Positions 4,685 through 11,574 of a stretch of DNA of 12,614 bases are shown piece after piece. The DNA comes from Enterovirga sp. (GTDB taxonomy: Bacteria > Pseudomonadota > Alphaproteobacteria > Rhizobiales > Beijerinckiaceae). The stretch spans positions 1 through 12,614 of the forward strand of contig JAQGJZ010000113.1 in assembly GCA_028290385.1 (NCBI GenBank). Reading direction: 5' to 3'. The translations under genes and the position numbers were made by a program. Position 1 is the stretch's first letter; each line of letters opens with the position of its first letter. The notes below the pieces were generated by a model. It saw nothing but the letters and a program-made list of their open reading frames with translations. It did no database searches and was not told the DNA's origin.

Positions 4685-7291
4685 ATGGACGATCTGCTGC
4701 GAGAATTCCTGGTCGAGACCGGCGAACACCTTGAGACGGTGGACGTCGAGCTCGTCAGGCTTGAACGCGATCCGACCGACGCCGCGATCCTCCGGAACAT
4801 TTTCCGGCTCGTTCACACGATCAAGGGCACCTGCGGGTTTCTCGGCCTGCCCCGGCTGGAAGCGCTGGCGCATGCGGCCGAGACCCTCATGGGCCAGGTG
4901 CGCGAAGGAAAGCCGCTGACAAAGGACCTGGTCACCGTGGCGCTCGCCACGATCGACCGGATCAAGGACATCCTGCGCGAGCTGGACCGCCTGGGCGCAG
5001 AGCCCGCGGGATCCGACGACGACCTCATCTCGGCCCTGGAGCGCGCCGCGGAAACGGACCGCTGCCCCGGCCTGGCCCAGGCAGGCGGTCACGGCCCGGT
5101 GCTGGATGGGGGGCTTTTGCGCCCGCTGCGTACGGACAAGGTTCCGCTCGATGTGCTGGAGCGGGCCTTTCGCGAAACGCCGGGCCCCGGCGAGCCCACC
5201 CTGGCCGCACCGGCCCCTTCGCCCCCATGGCCCGGGCTGGAGGGCGACACCGCCCTCGGACGGGCGCAAACCGTCAGGGTCGGGCTGGACACGCTCGAAC
5301 ACCTCATTGCGACCGTCTCCGAGCTGGTTCTGACGCGGAACCAACTGCTCGAGGTGGCGCGGCGGATGGGGGAGCACGAGCCCTCCCTCAAGGCGCCGCT
5401 GCAGCGCCTGTCCCAGGTCGCGGCGGAACTGCAGGACGGGATCATGAAAGCCCGCATGCAGCCCGTCGGACGGGCCTGGGCGAAGCTTCCCCGCATCCTG
5501 CGGGATGCCTCGGCCGAGCTCGGCAAGTCCATCGGGCTGGTCACCCGCGGCAGCGAAACGGAGATCGACCGGCAGGTCCTGGACATGATCCGGGATCCGC
5601 TGCTGCACATGATCCGCAACGCGGCGGCGCACGGCATCGAGCTGCCTGCCGAGCGCCTCGCCGCAGGCAAGCCCGCGCAGGGGACCATCACGATCGCGGC
5701 CTGCCAGGAAGGCGGCGCGATCGCGATCGAGATCACGGATGACGGCCGCGGGCTCGACCACGAGGCAATTCGGCGGCGTGCCGTGGCCATGAAGCTCGCC
5801 AGCAGCGCCGATGCGGAGCGGATGAGCGAGGCTCAGCTCGCCGACCTGATCTTCCATCCCGGGTTTTCGACCACGGCCGTGGCGGATGCCCTGTCCGGGC
5901 GGGGCGTCGGGATGGACGTCGTGAAGACCAATGTCGAGGCGATCGGCGGCGCCATCGAGATCGCGTCCGAGGCCGGCCGCGGGACGGCTTTCAAGATCAA
6001 GCTGCCGCTCACGCTGGCCATCGTGCCCGCCCTGACGGTCCGGATCGCGGGCCAGCGCTTCGCCATCCCGCAGGTCACGATCCAGGAGCTGATCAGGGTC
6101 CGGCCGGGGTCCGACCAGGCCCTCGAGCAGATCAACGGCGCCTGCCTGCTGCGGCTTGGCGACCAGCTGCTTCCGGTGCTGGACCTCGGCCAGATGATGG
6201 GCGTCGCGCCCGCGGGCCAGCGGGATAGCGGCTTTGTGGTTGTGGCCGATCTCGGGCGGGTGCGCTTCGGCATGCTCGTGGACGCGGTGCTCGAGACCGA
6301 GGAGATCGTCGTGAAGCCGCTCTCGGCGCGGTTGAAGCACCTGCAGCTCTTTTGCGGCAACACGATCCTGGGTGACGGCTCCGTTGCGCTCATCATCGAC
6401 CCGAACGGGGTGGCGCGCCGTGCCGGGGCGGACCTCGTGCACGGCGCAAGGCACACGGGCAGGGTCACGCCGTTTGCGGCGGAGGACGGCTCCGGAGCCA
6501 CCGCGCTGCTCGTGTTCCGCGGGGGCGGCAGCGCCTTCAAGGCCATGCCGCTCAGCCTCATCGCCCGGCTGGAGGAGATGGACGCAGGCTCGATCGAGCA
6601 GGCGGCCGGGATCAGCAGCATCCAGTACCGCGGCCGGCTCATGCCGCTTTTCGCGGTCGACCAGCACACACAGTTGCGGCGCGAGGGCGTGCAGCCGGTG
6701 ATCGTCATCGCGGCCGGCGACGCGCTGCTCGGCCTCGCTATCGACGAGGTCGTCGACATCGTCGAGGAGCGGATCGAGATCGCGGCCGTCCCCGGGAGGC
6801 CGGACCTCCTCGGCACCGCGATCGTGCGTGGACGCGCGACCGAGATCATCGATGTCGCGGACTTCCTGCCGCGGGCCGGCGCCGACGGTTTCCGGCATGC
6901 CGCCCGCAGCGCGACCGTGCTGCTGGTCGACGACAACGCCTTCTTTCGGGACATGCTCACGCCCGTCCTGAAGGCGGCGGGCTACCGCGTCCGCACCGCG
7001 GCCAGCGCCGGCGAGGCGCTTCGGTCCGTGCTCGGCGGCGGCATCGACGCCGTTGTGCTGGACCTTGCCTTGCCGGACCGGCCTGGCCTGGACCTGGTCG
7101 AGGCGATGCGGCGGCACGCGCCAACGGCCGGGCTGCCCGTCCTGGCCCTGGCCACGCGCCCCGACGAGATCCTCGCGCAGCGCGCCGAGGCGCTCGGCCT
7201 GGTCGGGCCGATCTCGAAATTCGATCGGAGCGGACTCATCGCGGCGCTGGCCCATGTCGCTGCCCAGCCCGAGCGGAGACTGGCCGCGTGA
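4685..7291 (+). CDS. cheA: hybrid chemotaxis-type histidine kinase CheA with two CheW-like domains and a receiver
   Basis: This 868-residue kinase begins with an Hpt domain (about 1-105) with phospho-acceptor His44 in RLVHTIKGTCGFLGL. A Pro/Gly-rich linker (106-190) shows no obvious P2 domain. Dimerisation helices run from about 196 to 265. The ATPase domain (about 270-440) has HMIRNAAAHGIE (308-319), DDGRG (352-356), FHPGFSTT (390-397) and GRGVGMD (405-411). A CheW-like regulatory domain spans 441-575 and a second one about 603-730. The receiver (about 742-860) has the acidic pair D749/D750, acceptor D793, T824 and K845. Standard CheA ends after one CheW-like domain. It should sit under receptor arrays and phosphorylate its own receiver, CheY and CheB. 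One oddity is RNAAAHGIE, where CheA proteins usually have Asp before the His. MDDLLREFLVETGEHL is a typical CheA start, although the ribosome-binding site is weak. The TGA overlaps the cheW GTG by four bases. Confidence 0.95.
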   Translation: MDDLLREFLVETGEHLETVDVELVRLERDPTDAAILRNIFRLVHTIKGTCGFLGLPRLEALAHAAETLMGQVREGKPLTKDLVTVALATIDRIKDILRELDRLGAEPAGSDDDLISALERAAETDRCPGLAQAGGHGPVLDGGLLRPLRTDKVPLDVLERAFRETPGPGEPTLAAPAPSPPWPGLEGDTALGRAQTVRVGLDTLEHLIATVSELVLTRNQLLEVARRMGEHEPSLKAPLQRLSQVAAELQDGIMKARMQPVGRAWAKLPRILRDASAELGKSIGLVTRGSETEIDRQVLDMIRDPLLHMIRNAAAHGIELPAERLAAGKPAQGTITIAACQEGGAIAIEITDDGRGLDHEAIRRRAVAMKLASSADAERMSEAQLADLIFHPGFSTTAVADALSGRGVGMDVVKTNVEAIGGAIEIASEAGRGTAFKIKLPLTLAIVPALTVRIAGQRFAIPQVTIQELIRVRPGSDQALEQINGACLLRLGDQLLPVLDLGQMMGVAPAGQRDSGFVVVADLGRVRFGMLVDAVLETEEIVVKPLSARLKHLQLFCGNTILGDGSVALIIDPNGVARRAGADLVHGARHTGRVTPFAAEDGSGATALLVFRGGGSAFKAMPLSLIARLEEMDAGSIEQAAGISSIQYRGRLMPLFAVDQHTQLRREGVQPVIVIAAGDALLGLAIDEVVDIVEERIEIAAVPGRPDLLGTAIVRGRATEIIDVADFLPRAGADGFRHAARSATVLLVDDNAFFRDMLTPVLKAAGYRVRTAASAGEALRSVLGGGIDAVVLDLALPDRPGLDLVEAMRRHAPTAGLPVLALATRPDEILAQRAEALGLVGPISKFDRSGLIAALAHVAAQPERRLAA

Positions 7292-7797
7292 CGCCGGCTT
7301 CCGACCTCGCTGCGCCCGCCGCCGCGCCGGATGGGGGCCAGGCCTACGTCACGGCAACCATCGCCGGGCAGCTGTTCGGGTTGCCGATCGACCGCGTGCA
7401 GGACGTGTTCACCCTCGGGGCCCTGTCCCGCGTGCCGCTTGCCCCGCCCGACATCGCCGGGTTGATGAACCTGCGTGGCCGGGTCGTCACGGCCGTGGAC
7501 ATACGCGGGCGCCTCGGCGGCGCTTCGGCTCCCGCCGAAGCCGGCGCACTGGCCATCGGCATCGGGGCGGCGGGCGATTCATACGGCCTCGTGGTCGACC
7601 GCATCGGCGAGATCGTCACCGTCCCAGGCGGCGCGCTGGAAGCCAACCCGATCCACCTCGATCCATCCTGGGCAGCCTTGTCCCGCGGGGTGCACCGGCT
7701 CGAAACCGACCTCCTGGTCGTGCTCGATGTCGATGCGATGCTCGGGATCGCGCCAGCCTCCCCAGACCCTTCGCACCCCCCGGAGAGCACGCCGTGA
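7288..7797 (+). CDS. cheW: chemotaxis coupling protein CheW
   Basis: This 169-residue single-domain CheW joins CheA to chemoreceptors. The family signature NLRGRVVTAVDIR is at 61-73, preceded by FGLPIDRVQDV (30-40) and followed by the second half-barrel, YGLVVDRIGEIVTV (99-112). A Pro-rich tail (about 155-169) is longer than usual. It starts at GTG 7288, sharing GTGA with the cheA stop, and GGAG at 7275-7278 supports this start. Its stop overlaps the cheY start in the same way, so the three genes are probably translationally coupled. CheA already has two CheW-like domains, so this free CheW is the third in the locus. Confidence 0.93.
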   Translation: MTPASDLAAPAAAPDGGQAYVTATIAGQLFGLPIDRVQDVFTLGALSRVPLAPPDIAGLMNLRGRVVTAVDIRGRLGGASAPAEAGALAIGIGAAGDSYGLVVDRIGEIVTVPGGALEANPIHLDPSWAALSRGVHRLETDLLVVLDVDAMLGIAPASPDPSHPPESTP

Positions 7798-8159
7798 AAC
7801 ATGCCCTCGTTGTCGACGATTCTGCCGTCATTCGGAAAGTCGCCTGCCGGATCATGGAAGGCCTCGCATTGCGCACCAGCGAGGCCGAGGACGGCGAGCA
7901 GGCCCTGATGGCCTGCCGTCGCGAGATGCCGGACGTCATCCTGCTCGACTGGAACATGCCCGTCATGGACGGACACGAGTTCCTCCGGGCGCTTCGCAAG
8001 ATGCCCGGCGGCAAGAGCCCGAAGGTGGTGTTTTGCACCACGGAGAACGACGTGGCCTGTATCGCCCGCGCCATGCATGCGGGCGCCGACGAATACGTCA
8101 TGAAGCCGTTCGACCGGGAGACCATGACCGCGAAGCTTCAGGAAGTCGGCATGATCTGA
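7794..8159 (+). CDS. cheY: single-domain response regulator, CheY type
   Basis: This 121-residue receiver domain has no output domain. It carries the acidic pair D8/D9, phospho-acceptor D52 in LLDWNMPVMDG, T82/T83 in FCTTEND and the conserved Lys104 in VMKPFD. It should take phosphate from CheA His44 and act by protein contact, on a flagellar switch or another target. GTG 7794 overlaps the cheW stop as GTGA, and GGAG at 7782-7785 supports the start. A gap of 33 bases separates it from cheB. A target other than the flagellum is possible, as no flagellar gene is nearby. Confidence 0.92.
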   Translation: MKHALVVDDSAVIRKVACRIMEGLALRTSEAEDGEQALMACRREMPDVILLDWNMPVMDGHEFLRALRKMPGGKSPKVVFCTTENDVACIARAMHAGADEYVMKPFDRETMTAKLQEVGMI

Positions 8160-8192
8160 GCGCTCGCGCCGCCCTGAGCGAACGCGGGCGCG

Positions 8193-9266
8193 ATGACCGC
8201 GGATTTCCGGCGCGGCGATTCCGTGCGGGTGATGATCGTCGACGATTCCACGCCCGTTCGCAGCCTCGTGTCGCGCTGGCTCGAGGGCGAGGCCGGCATC
8301 ACGGTCGTTGGCACCGCGGCGAATGGCCGGGAAGCGCTCGACCTGCTCGACGTGCTCAGGCCCGACATCGTCCTGCTCGACGTGGACATGCCGGTGCTCG
8401 ACGGCCTCGGGAGCCTGCCGCCATTGCTGGCCCGCCGGCCTGACCTGTCCGTCATCGTCGTCTCGACGCTCACGCGGCCCAATGCGCAGGTCACGCTGAA
8501 ATGCCTCGCGCTCGGCGCGGTCGATTACCTCCCGAAGCCGGAAGCGCGGCCTGACGCGGCCGGGACCTCCGCGTTCCGGCGCGAGCTCGGGTTCAAGCTG
8601 AAAGAGCTCGCGGCACGACACCTGAAGGGTCCCACAGCCGGAAAGCCGGTCACGCCTCACCTGGCTTTGCGCGCCAGCCCCACTCGGCCGCGGGTGGTCG
8701 GGATTGGCGCCTCGACGGGCGGCCCGAACGCGCTGGCCCAGGCTCTCCCGGGGCTCGCGGGTGTCAGCGCCCTCGTGCCCATCCTGATCGTCCAGCACAT
8801 GCCGGAGCTGTTCACCCGGGTTCTGGCGGAGCAGTTGCGCATCAAGACCGGCCTCGCGGTCGCGGAGGCTGAGGACGGCGAGCCCATCGAGGCAGGCCGC
8901 GTCTACCTGGCGCCGGGAGGGTGCCACATGGGGATCACGGCTGTATCGGACACCGGGGCCACCATACGGCTCGATCGGGGCGAGCCGGTGCATCACTGCC
9001 GCCCCGCGATCGACATCCTGTTTGCCGACCTTGCCCGGGTTTTCGGGCCGGCCAGCCTCGGAATCGTGCTCACGGGCATGGGCCGGGACGGAACGGACGG
9101 AGCTGCCGCCATCGTCGGCGCCCGCGGCACGATCTTCGCCCAGGACGAAGCCACCAGCACGATCTGGGGAATGCCCGGCAGCGTCGTCAGGGCAGGGCTA
9201 GCACGACGGGTGCTGCCCCTCGGAAACATTGCTGCCGCCGTCGGCAGCGCGGTCGGGCGCGCATGA
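8193..9266 (+). CDS. cheB: receptor methylesterase CheB (receiver plus esterase)
   Basis: This 357-residue protein removes methyl groups from (or deamidates) chemoreceptor glutamates when phosphorylated by CheA. The receiver (about 11-117) has D17/D18, acceptor D63 in LLDVDMPVLDG and Lys115 in LPKPE. After a linker (about 118-165) the esterase domain carries the catalytic triad: Ser174 in GIGASTGG, His202 in VQHMP and Asp299 in TGMGRDG. The last 60 residues, with FAQDEATSTIWGMPGS at 315-330, are typical. ATG 8193 has only a weak ribosome-binding site, and GTG 8223, just before RVMIVDD, is an alternative start. The stop overlaps cheR by four bases (ATGA). Confidence 0.95.
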   Translation: MTADFRRGDSVRVMIVDDSTPVRSLVSRWLEGEAGITVVGTAANGREALDLLDVLRPDIVLLDVDMPVLDGLGSLPPLLARRPDLSVIVVSTLTRPNAQVTLKCLALGAVDYLPKPEARPDAAGTSAFRRELGFKLKELAARHLKGPTAGKPVTPHLALRASPTRPRVVGIGASTGGPNALAQALPGLAGVSALVPILIVQHMPELFTRVLAEQLRIKTGLAVAEAEDGEPIEAGRVYLAPGGCHMGITAVSDTGATIRLDRGEPVHHCRPAIDILFADLARVFGPASLGIVLTGMGRDGTDGAAAIVGARGTIFAQDEATSTIWGMPGSVVRAGLARRVLPLGNIAAAVGSAVGRA

Positions 9267-10126
9267 TCACGGCCGCCGATTTCGACTTCCTGCGCGGCTT
9301 CCTCAAGGACCGCTCCGGGCTCGATCTCGGCCCGGAGAAGCGCTACCTGGCGCGAAGCAGGCTGCGCCCGCTCTGCGAAGATGCGGGGCTGCGCTCCCTC
9401 GGCGACCTCATCGGCAAGCTTCGGGCAGGCGAGGATGGCGGCCTAGCCGATGCCGTCGTGGTCGCGATGGCCACCCACGAGACGATGTTCTTCCGCGATC
9501 GCCTTCCCTTCGAGGCGATGCGCGACAGCATCCTTCCAGGCCTCCTCGCACGGCGCGCTGCTTCTCGCCGGCTGCGGATCTGGTCGGCTGCCGCCTCCAC
9601 CGGGCAGGAGGCGTACTCGGTCGCCATCATCCTGCACGAGATGCGGGCCCGGCTCGACGGCTGGCGGGTCGAGCTCCTCGGCACGGACATCTCGCCCGCA
9701 GCAATCGCCCGCGCTCGCGACGGGACGTATTCAGCCTTCGAAGTGCAGCGCGGGCTGCCCGTCCGCTACCTTCTCGAGCACTTCACGAAGGAGGGCAGCG
9801 ACTGGCGCATCGCCGAGCATCTGCGCAGCGCGGTGACCTTCGGGCCGCTGAACCTGCTGCAGGATTTCGGACGGCTCGGCACGTTCGACCTGATCCTCTG
9901 CCGCAATCTGGCGATCTACCTGGACCCGCCCACGAAGTCCGCCCTGTTTGCGCGGCTGGCCTCGGCACTGGCCCGGGATGGCGCCCTCTGCCTCGGCGCC
10001 AGCGAGACCGTGCTCGGCTATACGGGGGCCTTCGTGCCCGACCCGGACCACCGCGGCTTCTTCGTCCATGGCCCCGAAGGCACCGAGCGGCCGACACGGA
10101 GCGCCCACATGGGCACGGCCGGCTAG
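9263..10126 (+). CDS. cheR: receptor methyltransferase CheR
   Basis: This 287-residue SAM-dependent methyltransferase methylates glutamates of chemoreceptors. The N-terminal helical domain (1-70) precedes THETMFFRD (71-79), a variant of TNETxFFRD with His for Asn. The SAM-binding motif WSAAASTGQEAYS is at 107-119, GTDIS at 140-144, RGLPVRYL at 163-170 and CRNLAIYLD at 213-221. ATG 9263 overlaps the cheB stop as ATGA. The stop TAG (10124-10126) shares CTAG with the stop of the convergent trmL gene, leaving no room for a terminator between them. It is the last gene of the chemosensory operon. Confidence 0.94.
   Translation: MITAADFDFLRGFLKDRSGLDLGPEKRYLARSRLRPLCEDAGLRSLGDLIGKLRAGEDGGLADAVVVAMATHETMFFRDRLPFEAMRDSILPGLLARRAASRRLRIWSAAASTGQEAYSVAIILHEMRARLDGWRVELLGTDISPAAIARARDGTYSAFEVQRGLPVRYLLEHFTKEGSDWRIAEHLRSAVTFGPLNLLQDFGRLGTFDLILCRNLAIYLDPPTKSALFARLASALARDGALCLGASETVLGYTGAFVPDPDHRGFFVHGPEGTERPTRSAHMGTAG
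10123..10126. other. CTAG shared by two convergent stop codons
   Basis: The plus-strand cheR stop (TAG, 10124-10126) and the minus-strand trmL stop (TAG, read from 10125 to 10123) lie in the same palindromic CTAG. The two coding regions therefore overlap by four bases at their 3' ends. Confidence 0.9.
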
Positions 10127-10596
10127 CTGCCGAACCCGGTCTGCCGCAGCGCCTCGCCGAGCATCATGGCGGCACAGACCGCGACATTCAGGGACCGCAA
10201 CCCGGGTCGCATCGGAACGATGATGCGGGCATCCGCCGCCTCGTGCACCGCGTCCGGCACGCCGGCGGATTCCCGTCCGACCATGACGATGTCGCCGGGC
10301 CTGAAGGCGAATTCCGTATAGGGCTGGGCGGCGCGCGTCGTCGCGAGAACGAGCCGGGCACCGGATTGCCGGCGTTCGCCGTCGAATGCCGCGAAGGAGA
10401 CGTGCCGGGTCATGTCGAGCTCGCCCAGGTAGTCGAGCCCAGCGCGGCGCAGGTTGCGGTCCGAGGCGTCGAACCCCGCAGGCTCGATCAGATCGACCCC
10501 GACACCCAGGCACGCGGCCATGCGCATCATCGTCCCGGCATTCTGGGGAATGTCGGGCTGGTAGAGCGCGAGACGGATCGCGGCCGAAGCGGTCAG
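10123..10596 (-). CDS. trmL: tRNA (cytidine(34)/uridine(34)-2'-O)-methyltransferase TrmL, start codon unclear
   Basis: TrmL is a small SPOUT-fold enzyme that methylates the wobble ribose of certain leucine tRNAs in Escherichia coli. The conserved N-terminus RLALYQPDIPQNAGTMMRMAA is readable, with first codon at 10575. The C-terminal SAM knot has MVGRESAGVP and MRPGLRSLNVAV. The last 135 residues run from ATG 10530, but that start would remove the first strand and PDIPQNAG, which the family needs. Between the upstream in-frame stop (about 10665) and 10530 there is no ATG, GTG or TTG. Candidates are CTG 10596, which overlaps the previous gene's stop by four bases as CTGA, or ATC 10578, where family members usually have Met before RLALYQ. 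CTG is used here with low certainty. Product identity is secure. Confidence 0.85.
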   Translation of the reverse strand: MTASAAIRLALYQPDIPQNAGTMMRMAACLGVGVDLIEPAGFDASDRNLRRAGLDYLGELDMTRHVSFAAFDGERRQSGARLVLATTRAAQPYTEFAFRPGDIVMVGRESAGVPDAVHEAADARIIVPMRPGLRSLNVAVCAAMMLGEALRQTGFGS

Positions 10597-11009
10597 GAGC
10601 GGGGCTCGATCCGAGGCGTCGGACCGGGGCGCCGGCCCGCGGCCGGACCGGCCACACTGTAATCACCGGGCCCGAGGTCGATCACCCCGTCCGGGCGCAG
10701 CGTCGGGCCTCGCGGCACCTGGCCGCGAGACGGCGCCGGCTGCGAGGCCAGCCGGTCGAAGAGCCACGGCACGCTCAGGATCGCGAGCGACACGACGCCC
10801 CACACGACAAGGATCGCGGAGCTGGAGAAGCCCCGGATCCAGCCGAACGCGTTGAACAGAAACTCCACCGTGCCCGGATCGGCCGAAAACACGTCGGCGT
10901 TGCGCATGAAGGCGCCCGCGATCACGTCGATGAGGCCATAGGTCGCGAAGGCGAGCAGGGACCAGAAAAAGACGCCGACCCAGCCCGCCGCCCAAAGCAG
11001 GCGCCTCAT
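10593..11009 (-). CDS. two-helix inner-membrane protein of unknown function
   Basis: This 138-residue protein has two predicted membrane helices, about 3-27 and about 62-86. Between them is a soluble loop of about 34 residues (MRNADVFSADPGTVEFLFNAFGWIRG). The cytoplasmic or periplasmic tail is Pro/Gly/Arg-rich and low in complexity (about 91-138). No family is recognised. ATG 11009 overlaps the stop of the DUF4112 gene as ATGA, and CTCC at 11016-11019 (GGAG on the minus strand) lies 6 bases upstream, so the two are probably made in a fixed ratio. A longer in-frame reading up to 11216 has an Arg-rich sequence overlapping the DUF4112 gene and is not credible. Its stop overlaps the possible CTG start of trmL. 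Confidence 0.75.
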   Translation of the reverse strand: MRRLLWAAGWVGVFFWSLLAFATYGLIDVIAGAFMRNADVFSADPGTVEFLFNAFGWIRGFSSSAILVVWGVVSLAILSVPWLFDRLASQPAPSRGQVPRGPTLRPDGVIDLGPGDYSVAGPAAGRRPGPTPRIEPRS

Positions 11010-11458
11010 CGGCCGCTCCGCACCACGGTGTACTCGGCCTCGATCACGCCGTTCTGGTCGGGCTGCCCGACCCGCTCCCGCTCGAGATGGTCGCGCAGAA
11101 TCTTCAGGTTGCGGCGGTTCGACTTGAAGAAGACGTCGAGCACGTCGCCGACAAGCGGGATGGCGCCGACCGTCGTGTCCAAGGCGACATTCCCGATCAT
11201 GCGGGCGATTTTCCACCGCGGCAGGCCGAGCTGGCGAGCCTCCCAGACGATGTAGCTGGAGATCACGGCCGAGGCGATATCGCCGATGCCCGGCACGAGC
11301 CCGATCAGCGAGTCGAGCCCAAGGCGCAGGCGCGTGCCCGGAATGGCAATCGCGCTGTCCATGAGGGTGGCGAGCGCATCAAGGCGGGCGAGCGTGTCGG
11401 TCCGGCTCGGACCGGTGCCCTTGATCGCCTCGAATACCGCCGTCTGAGTGACCGCCAT
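11006..11458 (-). CDS. DUF4112 domain protein
   Basis: This 150-residue protein is almost entirely DUF4112 (about 23-125). It has LDALATLMDSAIAIPGTRLRLGLDSLIGLVPGIGD (26-60) and a second, similar LDTTVGAIPLVGDVLDVFFKSNRRN (93-117). The paired GLVPGIGD and AIPLVGD elements with hydrophobic flanks suggest a membrane-associated helical hairpin. The function of the family is unknown. The start at 11458 is set by an AGGAGGAG tract (11459-11469 on the minus strand); the in-frame extension to 11542 is not supported. It overlaps the two-helix membrane protein gene by four bases. Confidence 0.85.
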   Translation of the reverse strand: MAVTQTAVFEAIKGTGPSRTDTLARLDALATLMDSAIAIPGTRLRLGLDSLIGLVPGIGDIASAVISSYIVWEARQLGLPRWKIARMIGNVALDTTVGAIPLVGDVLDVFFKSNRRNLKILRDHLERERVGQPDQNGVIEAEYTVVRSGR

Positions 11459-11529
11459 CTCCTCCTCCCGGGGCGCCCTGCGCGCCTCCGCCAAGGGAGA
11501 TGTGGCCCTTCCCCGGCCCGACGCAAGGA

Positions 11530-11561
11530 GCCCGCCCCGCAATGCGGAACGGGCCCCTTTT
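11530..11561 (+). terminator. hairpin with T-run near the end of the TadG-like gene
   Basis: GCCCG (11530-11534) pairs with CGGGC (11550-11554), and CCGC (11537-11540) pairs with GCGG (11544-11547) around an AAT loop. Four T follow at 11558-11561 on the plus strand. The T-run is on the side facing plus-strand transcription, but no plus-strand gene ends here. It starts about 13 bases beyond the stop of the minus-strand TadG-like gene, so the stem could also end that transcript. The rest of the 116-base gap (11459-11574) shows nothing but the DUF4112 ribosome-binding tract. Confidence 0.4.
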
Positions 11562-11574
11562 CGCGCGGTGCAAC

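Noticed and set aside
4634..7255. 873-codon open frame on the minus strand opposite cheA
   Set aside because: It lies almost exactly opposite a fully recognisable CheA. Its product is rich in Arg, Gly, Asp and His without domains, the usual shadow frame of high-GC coding DNA.
7344..8996. 550-codon minus-strand frame opposite cheW, cheY and cheB
   Set aside because: It is a shadow of three clear plus-strand genes, with no recognisable domain and no ribosome-binding site.
9229..10662. 477-codon plus-strand frame running through cheR and across trmL
   Set aside because: Its sequence is low-complexity and Arg/Pro-rich, while the cheR frame carries all family motifs and the minus strand codes trmL.
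9731..10666. 311-codon minus-strand frame overlapping trmL
   Set aside because: The TrmL motifs are in a different frame, and this reading is Arg/Ala-rich without a domain.
11010..11216. 69-residue N-terminal extension of the two-helix membrane protein
   Set aside because: It is Arg-rich and overlaps the DUF4112 coding region, whereas ATG 11009 has a ribosome-binding site and starts the first membrane helix.
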